A stretch of DNA of 64,000 nt from Bog-756 sp963710495 (GCA_963710495.1 CAVQAI010000011.1:620001-684000); one strand, 5' to 3'. Shown: positions 41,125 to 50,140, counted from the first letter of the stretch. Notes: generated by a model from the sequence alone, not told the origin. Made by a program: numbers and translations.

Positions 41125-43800
41125 TCACGCCACGGCTCGGGTCACGGTGAAGGAGACCGGCTGGTGGGCGAAGGTGGCGGTCACGTGGAAGCGCCACGTA
41201 CCGGCGGCCAGCACCACCACGGCACTGAAGTGGCCGGGGCCGAGCTGGAGCACAGGCCGGGGCGTCGCCGCGCCACCCGTCACCCCGACGGTGACCAGGG
41301 GCTTCATCGGTCGGAAGTCACGGCCGGGGCCGGTGAAGATCACGTGGAATTGATTGACGCCGGCCCCTCCCGGCGAGAGATAGGCCTGGGCCGAGCCGCC
41401 GTCGGCCAGCGAAATGGTGGTCACCGAGGGGAGCAGGGGGAGCAGAGGCTGGCCCCGGGCGGGGGAGAGAGCCTGGCTGATACCGGTCAGGGCGGCGAAC
41501 AGGGCGATCGGGACCAGGATCGAGACGGCGATGGCCCCGCGGCCCCGGGTGAGCCGGGGCGTCCCGAGTGGGCTGCCGCTGCGGCCCAGGCGGGCGAGAC
41601 GCAAACTGTTCAGCACCACGATCACGCTGGACAGTCCCATGGCCACCGCCGCCACTAGGGGGTCGAGGAGCCCGAAAGCGGCCAGGGGCAGGGCCGAGAC
41701 GTTGTAGCCCATGGCCCAGGCGAAGTTCTGCACGATGATGCCGTAGGTCGACCGGGCCACGGCGATGGCCTGGGGGACGCCCTCGAGGTCGCTTCGCAGC
41801 AGGGCTGCGTCGCTGTTGGCCAGGGCAGCCTCGGACCCGCTGCCGATAGCGCATCCCACGTCCGCCGCGGCCAGCGCCGGGGTGTCGTTGACCCCGTCGC
41901 CCACCATCAGGACCCGTTCACCCCCGTTCCGCCGCTCGGTCAGGGCCTCGACCTTGCCGGCCGGTGAGAGGTCGCCCCGGTAGTCGTCGATCCCCAGTGG
42001 GCCGGCCACGGTGGCCACGGCGGCCGTGCTGTCGCCGCTCAGGATGGCCGAGGGCAGACCCATCGACTGCAGGTGGCTCACGGCGGGCGACGCCTCGGGT
42101 CGGACCGGGGTGGTGACGGCGATGGCCCCCACCGCGTCGCCGTTGCGCAGCACGGCGACCACCGTCTCGCCCCGACCGGCGCGCTCCTCGATCGGCCCGC
42201 GCAGGCATTCGGGGAGGTCGACTCCGGACAGCCGCCGTACCTCCACCCGGTGCTCGCCGATCCGGCCGGCGACCCCGGATCCGGGGACCGAGCGGACGTC
42301 GGTTGCCCCCGGGCCCGGGCGGGCCCGGGCCACGATGGCCGATGCGATCGGGTGCTCGCTCTCCGCCTCCACCGCCGCCGCCCAGGCCAGCAGGTCGTCC
42401 TGGTTGGTACCGGGCACGGTGGTGACGAAGGTCACCTCGGCCTGGCGCTCCGTCAGCGTTCCCGTCTTGTCGAACACGACCTGGTCGACCTTGGCCATGC
42501 GCTCGAGCACGTCTCCGCCCCGGACGAAGATGCCCAGGGCGGCGGCCCGGCCCGTCCCCACCATGACGGCGACCGGTGCGGCCAGGCCCATGGCGCAGGG
42601 GCAGGCCACCAGCAGGACGGCCAGCCCGCTGAGCACGGCCCGCCCGAGGTTGCCGACCACCAGCCACCAGGCCAGGAAGGTGAGGCCGGCGCCGAGGAGC
42701 ACGGCCGGGACGAAGATGGCGCTGATCCGGTCGGCGATCCGCTGGAGGGGAGCCTTGTCCCGTTGGGCCTCCTCGACCAGGCGCTGCAGACGGGCGAGCA
42801 CGGACTCGGCCGCCGCCGCCTCGACCCGGACGACCAGGACGCCACTCCCGTTGCGGGTCCCCCCGGTCGCCTGGCTGCCCGGGCCCCGGTCCACGGGCAG
42901 CGGCTCACCGGTGAGCATCGACTCGTCGACCGGTGACCACCCGGCCACCACCGTCCCGTCCAGCGGGATGGGCTCGCCCGGCCGGACACGGACCAGCGCC
43001 TGGACCGGCACGCTCTCGGGGGCGACCAGCTCGCCCTCCTCGTCCTCGATGGTCGCCACCACTCGGGCGACCGGGGGTCGCAGGGCGAGCAGGGAGTGCA
43101 TGGCCGCGGTGGCCCGGGTGCGCGCCCGCGCCTCGACGGCCCGACCGGTGACCAGGATGGCCACGATCAGCGGGGCCATCACCCCGTGGAGCCGGGCGGC
43201 GAACGCCCCGCTCCCTCCGAGGTGGAGGTGTCGGCCCCCGAAGGCGACGGCTTCGACGGCGCTGACCGCCAAGGCGGACAGCGTGCCCAGCGCAATGAGC
43301 GTGTCCATGCTGGTCGCGCCGTGGCGGGCCAGGCGGGCGGCATCCCGCAGGAACGGCCATCCACCGGCGAGCTCGACCACCACTCCCAGGATCAGCACCG
43401 TCCAGCCGGAGAGGGCCGTCTCCGCCGAGGTGAGCGAGACGACGAGGGCTATGAGCGCCAGCGGCCAGGACACGGCGGCGCGTAGGCCCCATCGGTCGGG
43501 ATCGTCGCGGCGGATGGACTCGTCGGCCAGGTCCTCCACCGGGGCGGCGGTGTAGCCGGCCTCGGACACCGCTCGGCATAGGTCCTCGGTGTCGATGCGT
43601 TCGGGGTCGTAGGCGACGAAGGCGCGGTCGGTGGCCAGATTGACCGCCGCGCTGGCCACGGCGGGGAGGCGGGTCAGGGATCGTTGGATCCGGGTGGCGC
43701 ACGCCCCGCAGTGCATGCCGCCGAGTTCGAGCTCGACCGTGGTGAAGCGCTGCTCCGGCGGTGTGGCCACGTCGGTGGGCTGCGGGGGGGCGGTGGTCAC
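41125..43800 (-). CDS. Copper-translocating P1B-type ATPase with extra C-terminal extracytoplasmic domain
   Basis: An 891-residue heavy-metal pump. The N-terminal HMA domain has GGMHCGACATRI. The membrane metal site is CPCAMGLAAP, the phosphorylation site DKTGTLTERQ, the P1B His-Pro is in SEHPIASAI, the hinge is MVGDGVNDTPALAAADVG, and the last core helices hold LSSVIVVLNSLRL. Beyond the normal end, one more hydrophobic helix (about 735-755) leads to a domain of about 110 residues with beta-rich features (QFHVIFTGPG, GHFSAVVVLAAGTWRFHVTATF) like YtkA/CopC-type copper domains. The CopZ gene lies 16 bases upstream. It likely exports Cu(I) from the cytoplasm or supplies copper to exported enzymes. 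GTG start. Confidence 0.92.
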   Translation of the reverse strand: MTTAPPQPTDVATPPEQRFTTVELELGGMHCGACATRIQRSLTRLPAVASAAVNLATDRAFVAYDPERIDTEDLCRAVSEAGYTAAPVEDLADESIRRDDPDRWGLRAAVSWPLALIALVVSLTSAETALSGWTVLILGVVVELAGGWPFLRDAARLARHGATSMDTLIALGTLSALAVSAVEAVAFGGRHLHLGGSGAFAARLHGVMAPLIVAILVTGRAVEARARTRATAAMHSLLALRPPVARVVATIEDEEGELVAPESVPVQALVRVRPGEPIPLDGTVVAGWSPVDESMLTGEPLPVDRGPGSQATGGTRNGSGVLVVRVEAAAAESVLARLQRLVEEAQRDKAPLQRIADRISAIFVPAVLLGAGLTFLAWWLVVGNLGRAVLSGLAVLLVACPCAMGLAAPVAVMVGTGRAAALGIFVRGGDVLERMAKVDQVVFDKTGTLTERQAEVTFVTTVPGTNQDDLLAWAAAVEAESEHPIASAIVARARPGPGATDVRSVPGSGVAGRIGEHRVEVRRLSGVDLPECLRGPIEERAGRGETVVAVLRNGDAVGAIAVTTPVRPEASPAVSHLQSMGLPSAILSGDSTAAVATVAGPLGIDDYRGDLSPAGKVEALTERRNGGERVLMVGDGVNDTPALAAADVGCAIGSGSEAALANSDAALLRSDLEGVPQAIAVARSTYGIIVQNFAWAMGYNVSALPLAAFGLLDPLVAAVAMGLSSVIVVLNSLRLARLGRSGSPLGTPRLTRGRGAIAVSILVPIALFAALTGISQALSPARGQPLLPLLPSVTTISLADGGSAQAYLSPGGAGVNQFHVIFTGPGRDFRPMKPLVTVGVTGGAATPRPVLQLGPGHFSAVVVLAAGTWRFHVTATFAHQPVSFTVTRAVA

Positions 43801-43816
43801 CGGACCGAAGTCCTGC

Positions 43817-44056
43817 TCAGCTCGACGGCGCGGCGGCGTAGCCGGCCCCGGCGATGGTCCCGGTGAGGTCGTCCACGGTCAGCCGGGTGGGGTCGTACTC
43901 GATGCGGGCCCGGGCCTCGACCAGGTCGACCGAGGCGGTCCGCACCCCGTCCCGTTCGGCCAGGACCTCCTCGATGAGGGCGGCGCAGGACTGGCAGTGC
44001 ATCCCGGTCACCCCCAGTTCGGCGATGGCCGAACCTTCCGGACCTGGCGACGCCAT
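43817..44056 (-). CDS. copZ: CopZ-like copper chaperone (HMA domain)
   Basis: A 79-residue heavy-metal-associated domain with the metal site GVTGMHCQSCAALIEEVLAERDGV, followed by the usual second half ASVDLVEARARIEYDPTRLTVDDLTGTIAGAGYAA. It carries Cu(I) in the cytoplasm and hands it to the ATPase encoded 16 bases downstream in the same operon. The His before the first Cys (MHCxxC) is the same as in the ATPase HMA domain. ATG at 44056 overlaps the stop of an upstream 12-codon frame (TGATG). Confidence 0.9.
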   Translation of the reverse strand: MASPGPEGSAIAELGVTGMHCQSCAALIEEVLAERDGVRTASVDLVEARARIEYDPTRLTVDDLTGTIAGAGYAAAPSS

Positions 44057-44094
44057 CAGGCGGCCGGCCGGGCCGGCCGGTACAGCTCGCTCAT
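44056..44094 (-). CDS. Possible 12-residue leader peptide upstream of copZ
   Basis: An open frame MSELYRPARPAA whose ATG (44094) is six bases below a TACGCT hexamer (44101-44106), the spacing of leaderless starts here. Its TGA overlaps the copZ ATG (TGATG), so copZ would be translated by re-initiation. The frame contains the palindromic ggccggccgggccggcc-like run. No copper-binding residue is present, so a simple coupling leader is more likely than a sensor. Confidence 0.35.
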   Translation of the reverse strand: MSELYRPARPAA

Positions 44095-44100
44095 GTCACC

Positions 44101-44106
44101 AGCGTA
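44101..44106 (-). promoter_or_regulatory. Putative -10 of the copZ-copper ATPase operon
   Basis: TACGCT on the minus strand, six bases before the leader ATG at 44094. No palindromic CsoR-type operator was recognised around it. Confidence 0.45.
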
Positions 44107-44149
44107 TTCCCCCGTCGGCCGCCGGCGACCCCGCCTCAGACCGTCGGCC

Positions 44150-45511
44150 TCAACCGTCGATCAATCGCTGGAACTCCTCGTCATGGACGCCGGCCGCCTG
44201 CTTGTCGGCGAGCGACTCCAGCCACTGCTCCGCCGGATCGCTCTGCATGGCCGCCACCATCTGCTTCGGGATGGCCCGCATCACGTAGTCGGTCGGCATC
44301 TCGGGGTCGTGCCGGTCCCGCCGGGCCAGCGCTGCGCCGATGAGGGGCTCCCACCTGGCTGCCCGCGCCCTGCTGCCCTCTTCGTCCCGTTCGGCGAATT
44401 CGGGCAGGACCTCGGTCCCGAAGAGCTCGATCGACTCCATGATGTCCTCGTGGCGGTTGTGACCGGCCTGCATCACGAAGATGAGCTGGTCGACCCCGGC
44501 AGCCTCGTAGCGGCGGAGGAACTCGCGGAGCTGGGCCGGCGTCCCGATGGCGCCCCGCAGGCCGGTGTGGTCACCGGCCGCCGCTTTGGCCCCGAGGGTC
44601 TCCTGCTTGGCCGCCAGCGCCGCCTCCGGCGAGTAGCCCATCTTCCCGCGGCGCTCGAGGAACTCCTGCCAGACATCGGTCCTGGCCGGGACGTGGTCGC
44701 CGAACACGTAGAAGTGGGCCAGCGAGTACCCGAAGAAGTTGGCGCCCTCGAGCCCGCGAGCCAGCGCTTCGTCCTCGCTCCGGGCGCACATCATCGGGGT
44801 CACGCAGGCCACTTGGGGGTTGACCGCCAGCCCGACCGGGACGCACCGCTCCCTGAGCACCGCCTCGTAGTCCTCGACCCACTGCTTGGCGTCCTCGGGC
44901 TCGACGAAGGCGAAGCTGAGGGCCCCGATGCCCTTCTCCGCCGCCAGCAGGATGGTGTCCCGGCGGCTGCACGCCACCCACAGCGGTGGGTGGGGCCGCT
45001 GCACCGGCTTGGGCACCACGTTACGGGGGGGCATGGAGACGAATGCGCCGTCGACGCCGCCGAACGGCGTCTCGGTCATGCAGCGGATGGCCACCTCGAG
45101 CCCCTCGAGCCAGGCTTCCCGCTTGGTCACCCGGTCGACGCCGAACCCGGCCAGCTCGGCCTCGGATGACGACTCGCCCGTGCCGAACTCGACCCGGCCT
45201 TCCGACACCAGGTCGAGCATGGCGATGCGCTCGGCGATGCGGGCCGGATGGTTGTAGCCGGGGGCGGTCTGGACCACACCGTGGCCGATCCGCATGCGCC
45301 GGGTCCGCTGGCTGGCCGCGGCCAGGAAGACCTCGGGCGCGCTCGAGTGGGAGTACTCCTCCAAAAAGTGGTGCTCCACCTCCCACAGGTACTGCACGCC
45401 CAGCCGGTCGGCCAGCTCGATCTGCTCGAGGGCGTCGGTGATCAGCTGCTGTTCGCTGGTGTCGCTCCAGGGACGAGGGAGCTGGTGTTCGTAGAAGATG
45501 CCGAATTTCAC
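44150..45511 (-). CDS. Luciferase-like (LLM) flavin-dependent monooxygenase
   Basis: A bacterial luciferase-family TIM-barrel protein of about 453 residues: KFGIFYEHQLPRPW at the start, VEHHFLEEYSHSSAPEVFLAAASQRTRRMRIGHGVV, RIAERIAMLDLVSEGRVEFGTGES and GTPAQLREFLRRYEAAGVDQLIFVMQAG, all typical of LLM proteins with FMN or F420. The C-terminus is extended by about 80 residues after the barrel (EVLPEFAERDEEGSRARAARWEPLIG...). GTG at 45511 has GGGAG upstream; another GTG lies at 45523. The substrate is unknown. Relatives are often involved in alkane, terpene or xenobiotic oxidation, which would fit the several other oxygenases in the window. Confidence 0.9.
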   Translation of the reverse strand: MKFGIFYEHQLPRPWSDTSEQQLITDALEQIELADRLGVQYLWEVEHHFLEEYSHSSAPEVFLAAASQRTRRMRIGHGVVQTAPGYNHPARIAERIAMLDLVSEGRVEFGTGESSSEAELAGFGVDRVTKREAWLEGLEVAIRCMTETPFGGVDGAFVSMPPRNVVPKPVQRPHPPLWVACSRRDTILLAAEKGIGALSFAFVEPEDAKQWVEDYEAVLRERCVPVGLAVNPQVACVTPMMCARSEDEALARGLEGANFFGYSLAHFYVFGDHVPARTDVWQEFLERRGKMGYSPEAALAAKQETLGAKAAAGDHTGLRGAIGTPAQLREFLRRYEAAGVDQLIFVMQAGHNRHEDIMESIELFGTEVLPEFAERDEEGSRARAARWEPLIGAALARRDRHDPEMPTDYVMRAIPKQMVAAMQSDPAEQWLESLADKQAAGVHDEEFQRLIDG

Positions 45512-45570
45512 GGCTGCTCCCACCGGATGGAGTCCGGGCTGTCGGTCGGGAAGGTGACGTTCATCACTGG

Positions 45571-45620
45571 GTCACAGACGTCCGGTTGTCACGGACGTCA
45601 CGGTTGTCACCGACATCACC
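45571..45620. repeat. Short direct repeats GACGTC(A)CGGTTGTCAC between LLM and GGDEF-EAL genes
   Basis: Two copies of a GACGTC-(A)-CGGTTGTCAC unit (45578-45593 and 45594-45610), flanked by further GTCAC and GACATCACC pieces, in a 196-bp gap. Each unit contains the palindrome GACGTC. It lies upstream of the LLM gene (minus strand), where it could be a regulator-binding array. The gap holds no gene. Confidence 0.6.
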
Positions 45621-45707
45621 ATCTCCTCAGGCGGAGCCGGGTCCGGCCGCCTGGGCCCGAGTGTAGGGGGGAGCTCGGCCCGGGCGCGGCCGGCGGACCG
45701 CTCGGGA

Positions 45708-48059
45708 TCAGCCGACCACGGCGTTCCCGGGCGAGCCGGTGAGGAGGTCCTCGGCCTGGGTCCGGTCGAGCGGTCGGGCGAGGAGGAAACCCTGACCGTG
45801 CCCGATGCCCAGGTCCACCAGTCGGCGGACTTGGCTCTCGTGCTCGATCCCTTCGGCGACGACTTCCAGACCGAGTTGGCCGGCCAGGCCGATGATGGCC
45901 GCCACCAGGGCCGAGGCCGTGGCATCGGTGTCGATCAGGGGATCGACGAACGACTTGTCGAGCTTCAGGATGTCGATCGGGAAGCGCCGGAGGTGGCTGA
46001 GCGAGGAACGGCCGGCCCCGAAGTCGTCGACCGCCACCCGGGTGCCGATGGCCCGCAGCTCGGCCAGGGCCCGGATCGTCTCTTCGGGCTCTTTCATGAG
46101 GACGTTCTCGGCGACGTCGAAGATCAGTCGGCGCGGGTCCAGCCCGCTCAGGGCCAGCGCCGTCCGGACCTCGTCGACGAGTTGGGGCGAGAGCAATTGG
46201 CGCTGGGACAGATTGACCGAGAGGCTCACCTCGGCCCCCGGGCGCGAGGCCCAGGCGGCCACCTGTTCGCAGGCCTCGACCAGGATCCAGCGCCCGAGCG
46301 GGACGATGAAGCCGGTCTCCTCGGCCACCGGGATGAACCGGAGGGGGTTCACGTGTCCGAGGGTGGGGTGGTTCCACCGGACGAGGGCCTCGAAGCCCTG
46401 GAGCTGCCGATCGGGCAGCGAGAGGATCGGCTGGTACTGGAGGAAGAACTCGGATCGGCCGAGCGCCCACCGGAAGCCGGTGGTCATGTCGAGTCGTTCG
46501 ACCATCCGGGAACGCATGGACGGCTGGAAGACGGCCACGCAATTCTTCCCGCGCTGCTTCGCCTCGTACATGGCCGCGTCGGCTTCGCCGAGGAGCTGCT
46601 CGGTGGAGGTGCCGACCTGGCCGTAGGCCACGCCCACGCTCATGGAGAGCGCGATGGCGTTGCCTTCGAAGTCCGGAGCGTCCCGGAGCACGCTGACGAT
46701 GCGGTCGGCGAAGTCGACGGCCACATCGGGGCGTTCGATGTCCACCATCAGGACGGCGAACTCGTCACCACCGATCCTGGCCACCGTGTCACCGGGCCGC
46801 ACGATCGACGAGAGCAGCCGACTGGCTCGGACCAGGACGCCGTCGCCCACATGGTGGCCGAGAGTGTCGTTGACCGTCTTGAACCCGTCGAGGTCACCGA
46901 AGCACAGCGCCACCGAACGGCCCGAGCGGGGTGCCGAGGCCAACGCGTGCTCCACCCGGTCATGGAGCAGCACCCGGTTGGCCAACCCGGTGAGCTCGTC
47001 GTGGAAGGCCAGGTGCCGCAGATCCGTCTCGAGGGCGTCGCGCTGCCGGTGGGACGCCTCGAGGGCCCGGGCATGGACCTCGATCTCGTCGGTCTGCCGG
47101 GTGATCCGACCGATGAGCCACATCATCCGCAGGTAGATGAGGGCGAAGACGGCCAGGCACAGCCCGGCCATCACGGGGACACCCACACTGGCGTCCAGGC
47201 CGCTGGCGATCAACAGGATGCTCGGCGGCACGAAGCCGGCGAAGGCGACGGCCGGCATGCGTCCCATGCCGTTCGGCTCGCGCCGGTAGATGTTCGGCAC
47301 CGGCTTCGGCTCGACGATGCCGACCTCGGCGATGGACGGATGGAGGGCGGCCACGCCGACGAGCACGTAAGCGAACAGGAAGCCGGCCACGGCGGGCTCG
47401 CTCCGGAAACCATGGAGCACGGCCAATCCCTCGCCGAAGCCCGACGCGGCGACGAGGAGCAGCCCGGTGGCCAGGATGGGGCGGAACGGGCGGTCGACGG
47501 TGCCGAAGACGAGGGATCGCAGGACGAGGAACACGAGGATGGTGCCGGCGACGGGACCGGACAGAAGGGCCAGCCGGCCCCCGGAGGAGAGCGAGCTGTT
47601 GCCGGCATAGGAGCCCATCAGGAAATACCACGAGATGGCCAAAGCCCCGAGGGTGATGATCGCCGCGTCGGCCTCGTCCTCACGGCGCCGGCCGCGGCCG
47701 GGTTCACGCCCGATCCGAGTGGCGGCGGCAAAGAGGCACAGGTAACCCGCCAGGTAGGCCAAGGTGGCGGCGGAGAGGTGGGAGCTCGGACCGTGTGGCG
47801 GAATCTGCTCCAGGCGGGCCAGCAGATCGCCACCGAGGTCGGCCGCCATCCCGAGGGCGAGCAGGTACCAGCCGAGGGGGTCGCCGGGCCGGTGGACCCG
47901 GATGCCGGCGAGGATGCAGAGCACCGATCCGACCCCCACGGCCGGCAGGAGATAGGCCTCACCGGTGGTCCCGGGGACGAGGAGATAGACGGCGACCAGG
48001 CCGAGCCCGATCCCCAACGCATATCTCCACGCATACGCCTTCACCCGCATCACTCCCAT
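45708..48059 (-). CDS. Membrane GGDEF-EAL c-di-GMP protein; EAL partly degenerate
   Basis: A 783-residue protein. Residues 1-320 hold eight or more hydrophobic helices with no named sensor domain. Then come a short coiled segment, a GGDEF domain (about 345-505) with intact RIGGDEF and an RPGD inhibitory site five residues before it, and an EAL domain (about 520-775). The EAL has EALVRW, NLSQRQ, DDFGAGRSSL, LKLDKSF, AEGIEHES and GQGFLLARPL. The usual LEITE is FDVAE and the loop-6 DFGTGYSSL is altered, so phosphodiesterase activity may be weak while diguanylate cyclase activity looks intact. Signal unknown. The start could be 48059 or the ATG nine bases later. Confidence 0.92.
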   Translation of the reverse strand: MGVMRVKAYAWRYALGIGLGLVAVYLLVPGTTGEAYLLPAVGVGSVLCILAGIRVHRPGDPLGWYLLALGMAADLGGDLLARLEQIPPHGPSSHLSAATLAYLAGYLCLFAAATRIGREPGRGRRREDEADAAIITLGALAISWYFLMGSYAGNSSLSSGGRLALLSGPVAGTILVFLVLRSLVFGTVDRPFRPILATGLLLVAASGFGEGLAVLHGFRSEPAVAGFLFAYVLVGVAALHPSIAEVGIVEPKPVPNIYRREPNGMGRMPAVAFAGFVPPSILLIASGLDASVGVPVMAGLCLAVFALIYLRMMWLIGRITRQTDEIEVHARALEASHRQRDALETDLRHLAFHDELTGLANRVLLHDRVEHALASAPRSGRSVALCFGDLDGFKTVNDTLGHHVGDGVLVRASRLLSSIVRPGDTVARIGGDEFAVLMVDIERPDVAVDFADRIVSVLRDAPDFEGNAIALSMSVGVAYGQVGTSTEQLLGEADAAMYEAKQRGKNCVAVFQPSMRSRMVERLDMTTGFRWALGRSEFFLQYQPILSLPDRQLQGFEALVRWNHPTLGHVNPLRFIPVAEETGFIVPLGRWILVEACEQVAAWASRPGAEVSLSVNLSQRQLLSPQLVDEVRTALALSGLDPRRLIFDVAENVLMKEPEETIRALAELRAIGTRVAVDDFGAGRSSLSHLRRFPIDILKLDKSFVDPLIDTDATASALVAAIIGLAGQLGLEVVAEGIEHESQVRRLVDLGIGHGQGFLLARPLDRTQAEDLLTGSPGNAVVG

Positions 48060-48162
48060 GCTCTTTGGTGCTGGTATCGGCTCATTGCCGACCGTGGTTG
48101 AGTGCCGGTCGGGAGGGGGCCGCTTCGCCGGATCGGCCGATGCGCCCCCGGGTGAGCGCCGC

Positions 48163-48168
48163 TACGGT
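48163..48168 (+). promoter_or_regulatory. Putative -10 of the MDMPI-fold gene
   Basis: TACGGT, eight bases before the GTG at 48177. Confidence 0.4.
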
Positions 48169-48176
48169 TGACGTCC

Positions 48177-48998
48177 GTGCCCACCTCCGTCGAGCGGACT
48201 CCCATGGTGGATCTCCTGCGTGGGGAGTTCGACGCCATCGCCGCCCTCTGCTCGACCCTGGCCAAGGAGGACTGGGATGTGCCGACGTGCCTGCCGGGCT
48301 GGACGGTCCGTGACGTCCTGAGCCATGTCATCGGGACGGAGGCGATGCTGTGCGGGGAGCCTCAGCCCGAGGCCGACGTCTCCCATCTCGACCACATGCG
48401 AAATCCGATCGCCGAGGCCAACGAGCACTGGGTCGAGTCCATGCGGGCCTGGAGCGGCCCGGAGATGCTGGCCCGCTTCGACGACATCACCGGTCGCCGG
48501 ATGGGGGCGCTGGACGCCATGACCCAGCAGGACTTCGATGCGCCATCGTGGACGCCGGCGGGCCCGGACGAGACCTACGGGCGGTTCATGCGGATCAGGC
48601 ACTTCGACTGCTTCATGCACGAGCACGACATCCGCTTCGCGGTGGGTGCGGCGGCGCGCCAGACGGCGGGTGACGTGGGTTCGGCGCTGGACGAGGTGTC
48701 GACCGGGCTCGGCTACATCGTCGGCCGGCGCGCGGCACTGCCCGACGGCTCGACCGTCCGGATCGACCTCAGCGGGCCGGTGGCCCGTACCTACTTGGTC
48801 AAGGTGGAGGGCCGGGCGGCGCTGGTCGACGCGTTGGACCGGCCGGCCACCGTCGGTATCGGTCTTCCGGCCATGCTCTTCTTGCGTCTGACCGGGGGGC
48901 GTGACGATGGGAGCAATCCCGCCGGCGAGGAGATCACTTTCTCCGGGGACCGGGCCCTCGGGGAACAACTGGTGGCCAATCTCGCCTTCACCATCTGA
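48177..48998 (+). CDS. Maleylpyruvate isomerase-family (mycothiol-dependent, DinB-like) protein
   Basis: A protein of about 273 residues in the actinobacterial TIGR03083 family. The N-terminal four-helix bundle includes the metal site motifs CLPGWTVRDVLSHVIGTEAML and IRHFDCFMHEHDIRFAVG (the H...HxxD/H pattern of DinB/MDMPI proteins). The C-terminal SCP2-like domain includes SGPVARTYLVKVEGRAALVDALDRPATVGIGLPAMLFLRLTGGR. Such proteins use mycothiol in thiol transfer or isomerisation, but most are uncharacterised. GTG at 48177 fits a -10 eight bases upstream; an ATG at 48204 is an alternative. Mycothiol dependence supports the actinobacterial origin of the window. Confidence 0.85.
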   Translation: MPTSVERTPMVDLLRGEFDAIAALCSTLAKEDWDVPTCLPGWTVRDVLSHVIGTEAMLCGEPQPEADVSHLDHMRNPIAEANEHWVESMRAWSGPEMLARFDDITGRRMGALDAMTQQDFDAPSWTPAGPDETYGRFMRIRHFDCFMHEHDIRFAVGAAARQTAGDVGSALDEVSTGLGYIVGRRAALPDGSTVRIDLSGPVARTYLVKVEGRAALVDALDRPATVGIGLPAMLFLRLTGGRDDGSNPAGEEITFSGDRALGEQLVANLAFTI

Positions 48999-49099
48999 GC
49001 CGGCGGCCCGGTCGGTGGGGGTGGGGCCTGACCGCCGGGGACGTGGATCCGAGGATGAGGGTCAGGGCGGAGCCTCGTAGGTGAGCCGCGGAGGCTAGC

Positions 49100-50068
49100 T
49101 CAGGGGATGAGGAGCACCCGCCCGAAGGCCTGACGGCTGTCGATGTAGGCATGGGCCTCGCCCGCCTGTTCCAGCCGGTACCGCCGGTCGATGACGACCC
49201 GGAGGCGACCGGCGCCGATGTCGTCCAGATGGCCGGCGATCATGACGTGGGCCCGGGGGGCCAGGAACAACTCGGCGCCGAGGAAGTACCCGACGAGGGT
49301 CTGGTTGTTGGGGCGGAGGGTCGAGATGTCCAGCTTGGCCGCGGGGTCCCGGCCGGCGTCGCCGAAGGAGACACATCGCCCCCGGTAGGCCAGGCAGGAC
49401 AGGCTCTTCTGCAACGTCGGCCCTCCGACGGCGTCGACGATGACGTCCGCACCGCGACCGTCGGTCAGACGACGGACCGACTCGGCGAAGTCCTCCGCCG
49501 TGTAGTCGATGCCGTGGTCGAGCCCCAGCGGGACGAGGCGGTCGAGGCGGTCGCGGCTCGAAGCCGTGGCGAGCACGGTGGCCCCGGCCCGCTTGGCCAG
49601 CTGGATGGCGGCGATGCCCACCCCGCTGGCGCCGGCCTGGATCAGCACCGTCTCCCCGGCCTGGAACCGCCCGAACTCGAACAGGCAGTCGTCGGCCGTG
49701 CCGAACGGTACCGGGACGCATGCCGCCTCTTCGGTGGTCAGGCCGGCGGGGATGAGCCAGCAGAACGGCTCGGCCACAGCCCGGAGCTCGGCGTGGGAGC
49801 CGTCCACGCCCACCGTGACCACCCGGTCACCCGGGCTGAGGGCGACGACGCCCTCGCCGGTGGCCACCACGGTGCCGGCGCACTGGTACCCCACGATGTG
49901 CGGAGCTCGGGGGATGTCCCCTCCGAGGCGATTGAGGGTGTCGCCCCCCTCGATGCTGACCGCCTCGACCCGGACGAGGACCTCGCCGGGCCCGGGGACC
50001 GGATCGGGCACCTCCTCGTAGCGGAACACCTCGGGCCCGCCCGTCTCGTAATACACGGCAGCCTTCAT
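49100..50068 (-). CDS. Zinc-type alcohol dehydrogenase-like NADPH:quinone oxidoreductase
   Basis: A medium-chain reductase of 322 residues lacking the structural and catalytic zinc cysteines, as in quinone oxidoreductases. It begins MKAAVYYETGGPEVFRYEEVPDPVPGPGEVLVRVEAVSIEGGDTLNR, with the nucleotide fold AGASGVGIAAIQLAKRAGATVLATASS and the active-site region HIVGYQCAGTVVATGEGV. It ends GRVLLIP. The ATG at 50068 has GGGAGG upstream. The substrate is probably a quinone or enone. The kinase gene next in the row (same strand) begins far upstream of it, and no operon function is obvious. Confidence 0.92.
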   Translation of the reverse strand: MKAAVYYETGGPEVFRYEEVPDPVPGPGEVLVRVEAVSIEGGDTLNRLGGDIPRAPHIVGYQCAGTVVATGEGVVALSPGDRVVTVGVDGSHAELRAVAEPFCWLIPAGLTTEEAACVPVPFGTADDCLFEFGRFQAGETVLIQAGASGVGIAAIQLAKRAGATVLATASSRDRLDRLVPLGLDHGIDYTAEDFAESVRRLTDGRGADVIVDAVGGPTLQKSLSCLAYRGRCVSFGDAGRDPAAKLDISTLRPNNQTLVGYFLGAELFLAPRAHVMIAGHLDDIGAGRLRVVIDRRYRLEQAGEAHAYIDSRQAFGRVLLIP

Positions 50069-50140
50069 CGCGCCTCCCGGCTGGTGGAACCGCCCACCCT
50101 AACGTCGTACCGCTCGGCCAACCTCCGGGCGGGCGCCCGA

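Noticed and set aside
45571..45620. Short CRISPR array
   Set aside because: Only two abutting units of about 16-17 bp and no spacers.
48999..49099. Terminator hairpin between convergent genes (AGCCTC ... GAGGCT)
   Set aside because: Only six base pairs with a 14-base loop and no T-run; too weak to list.
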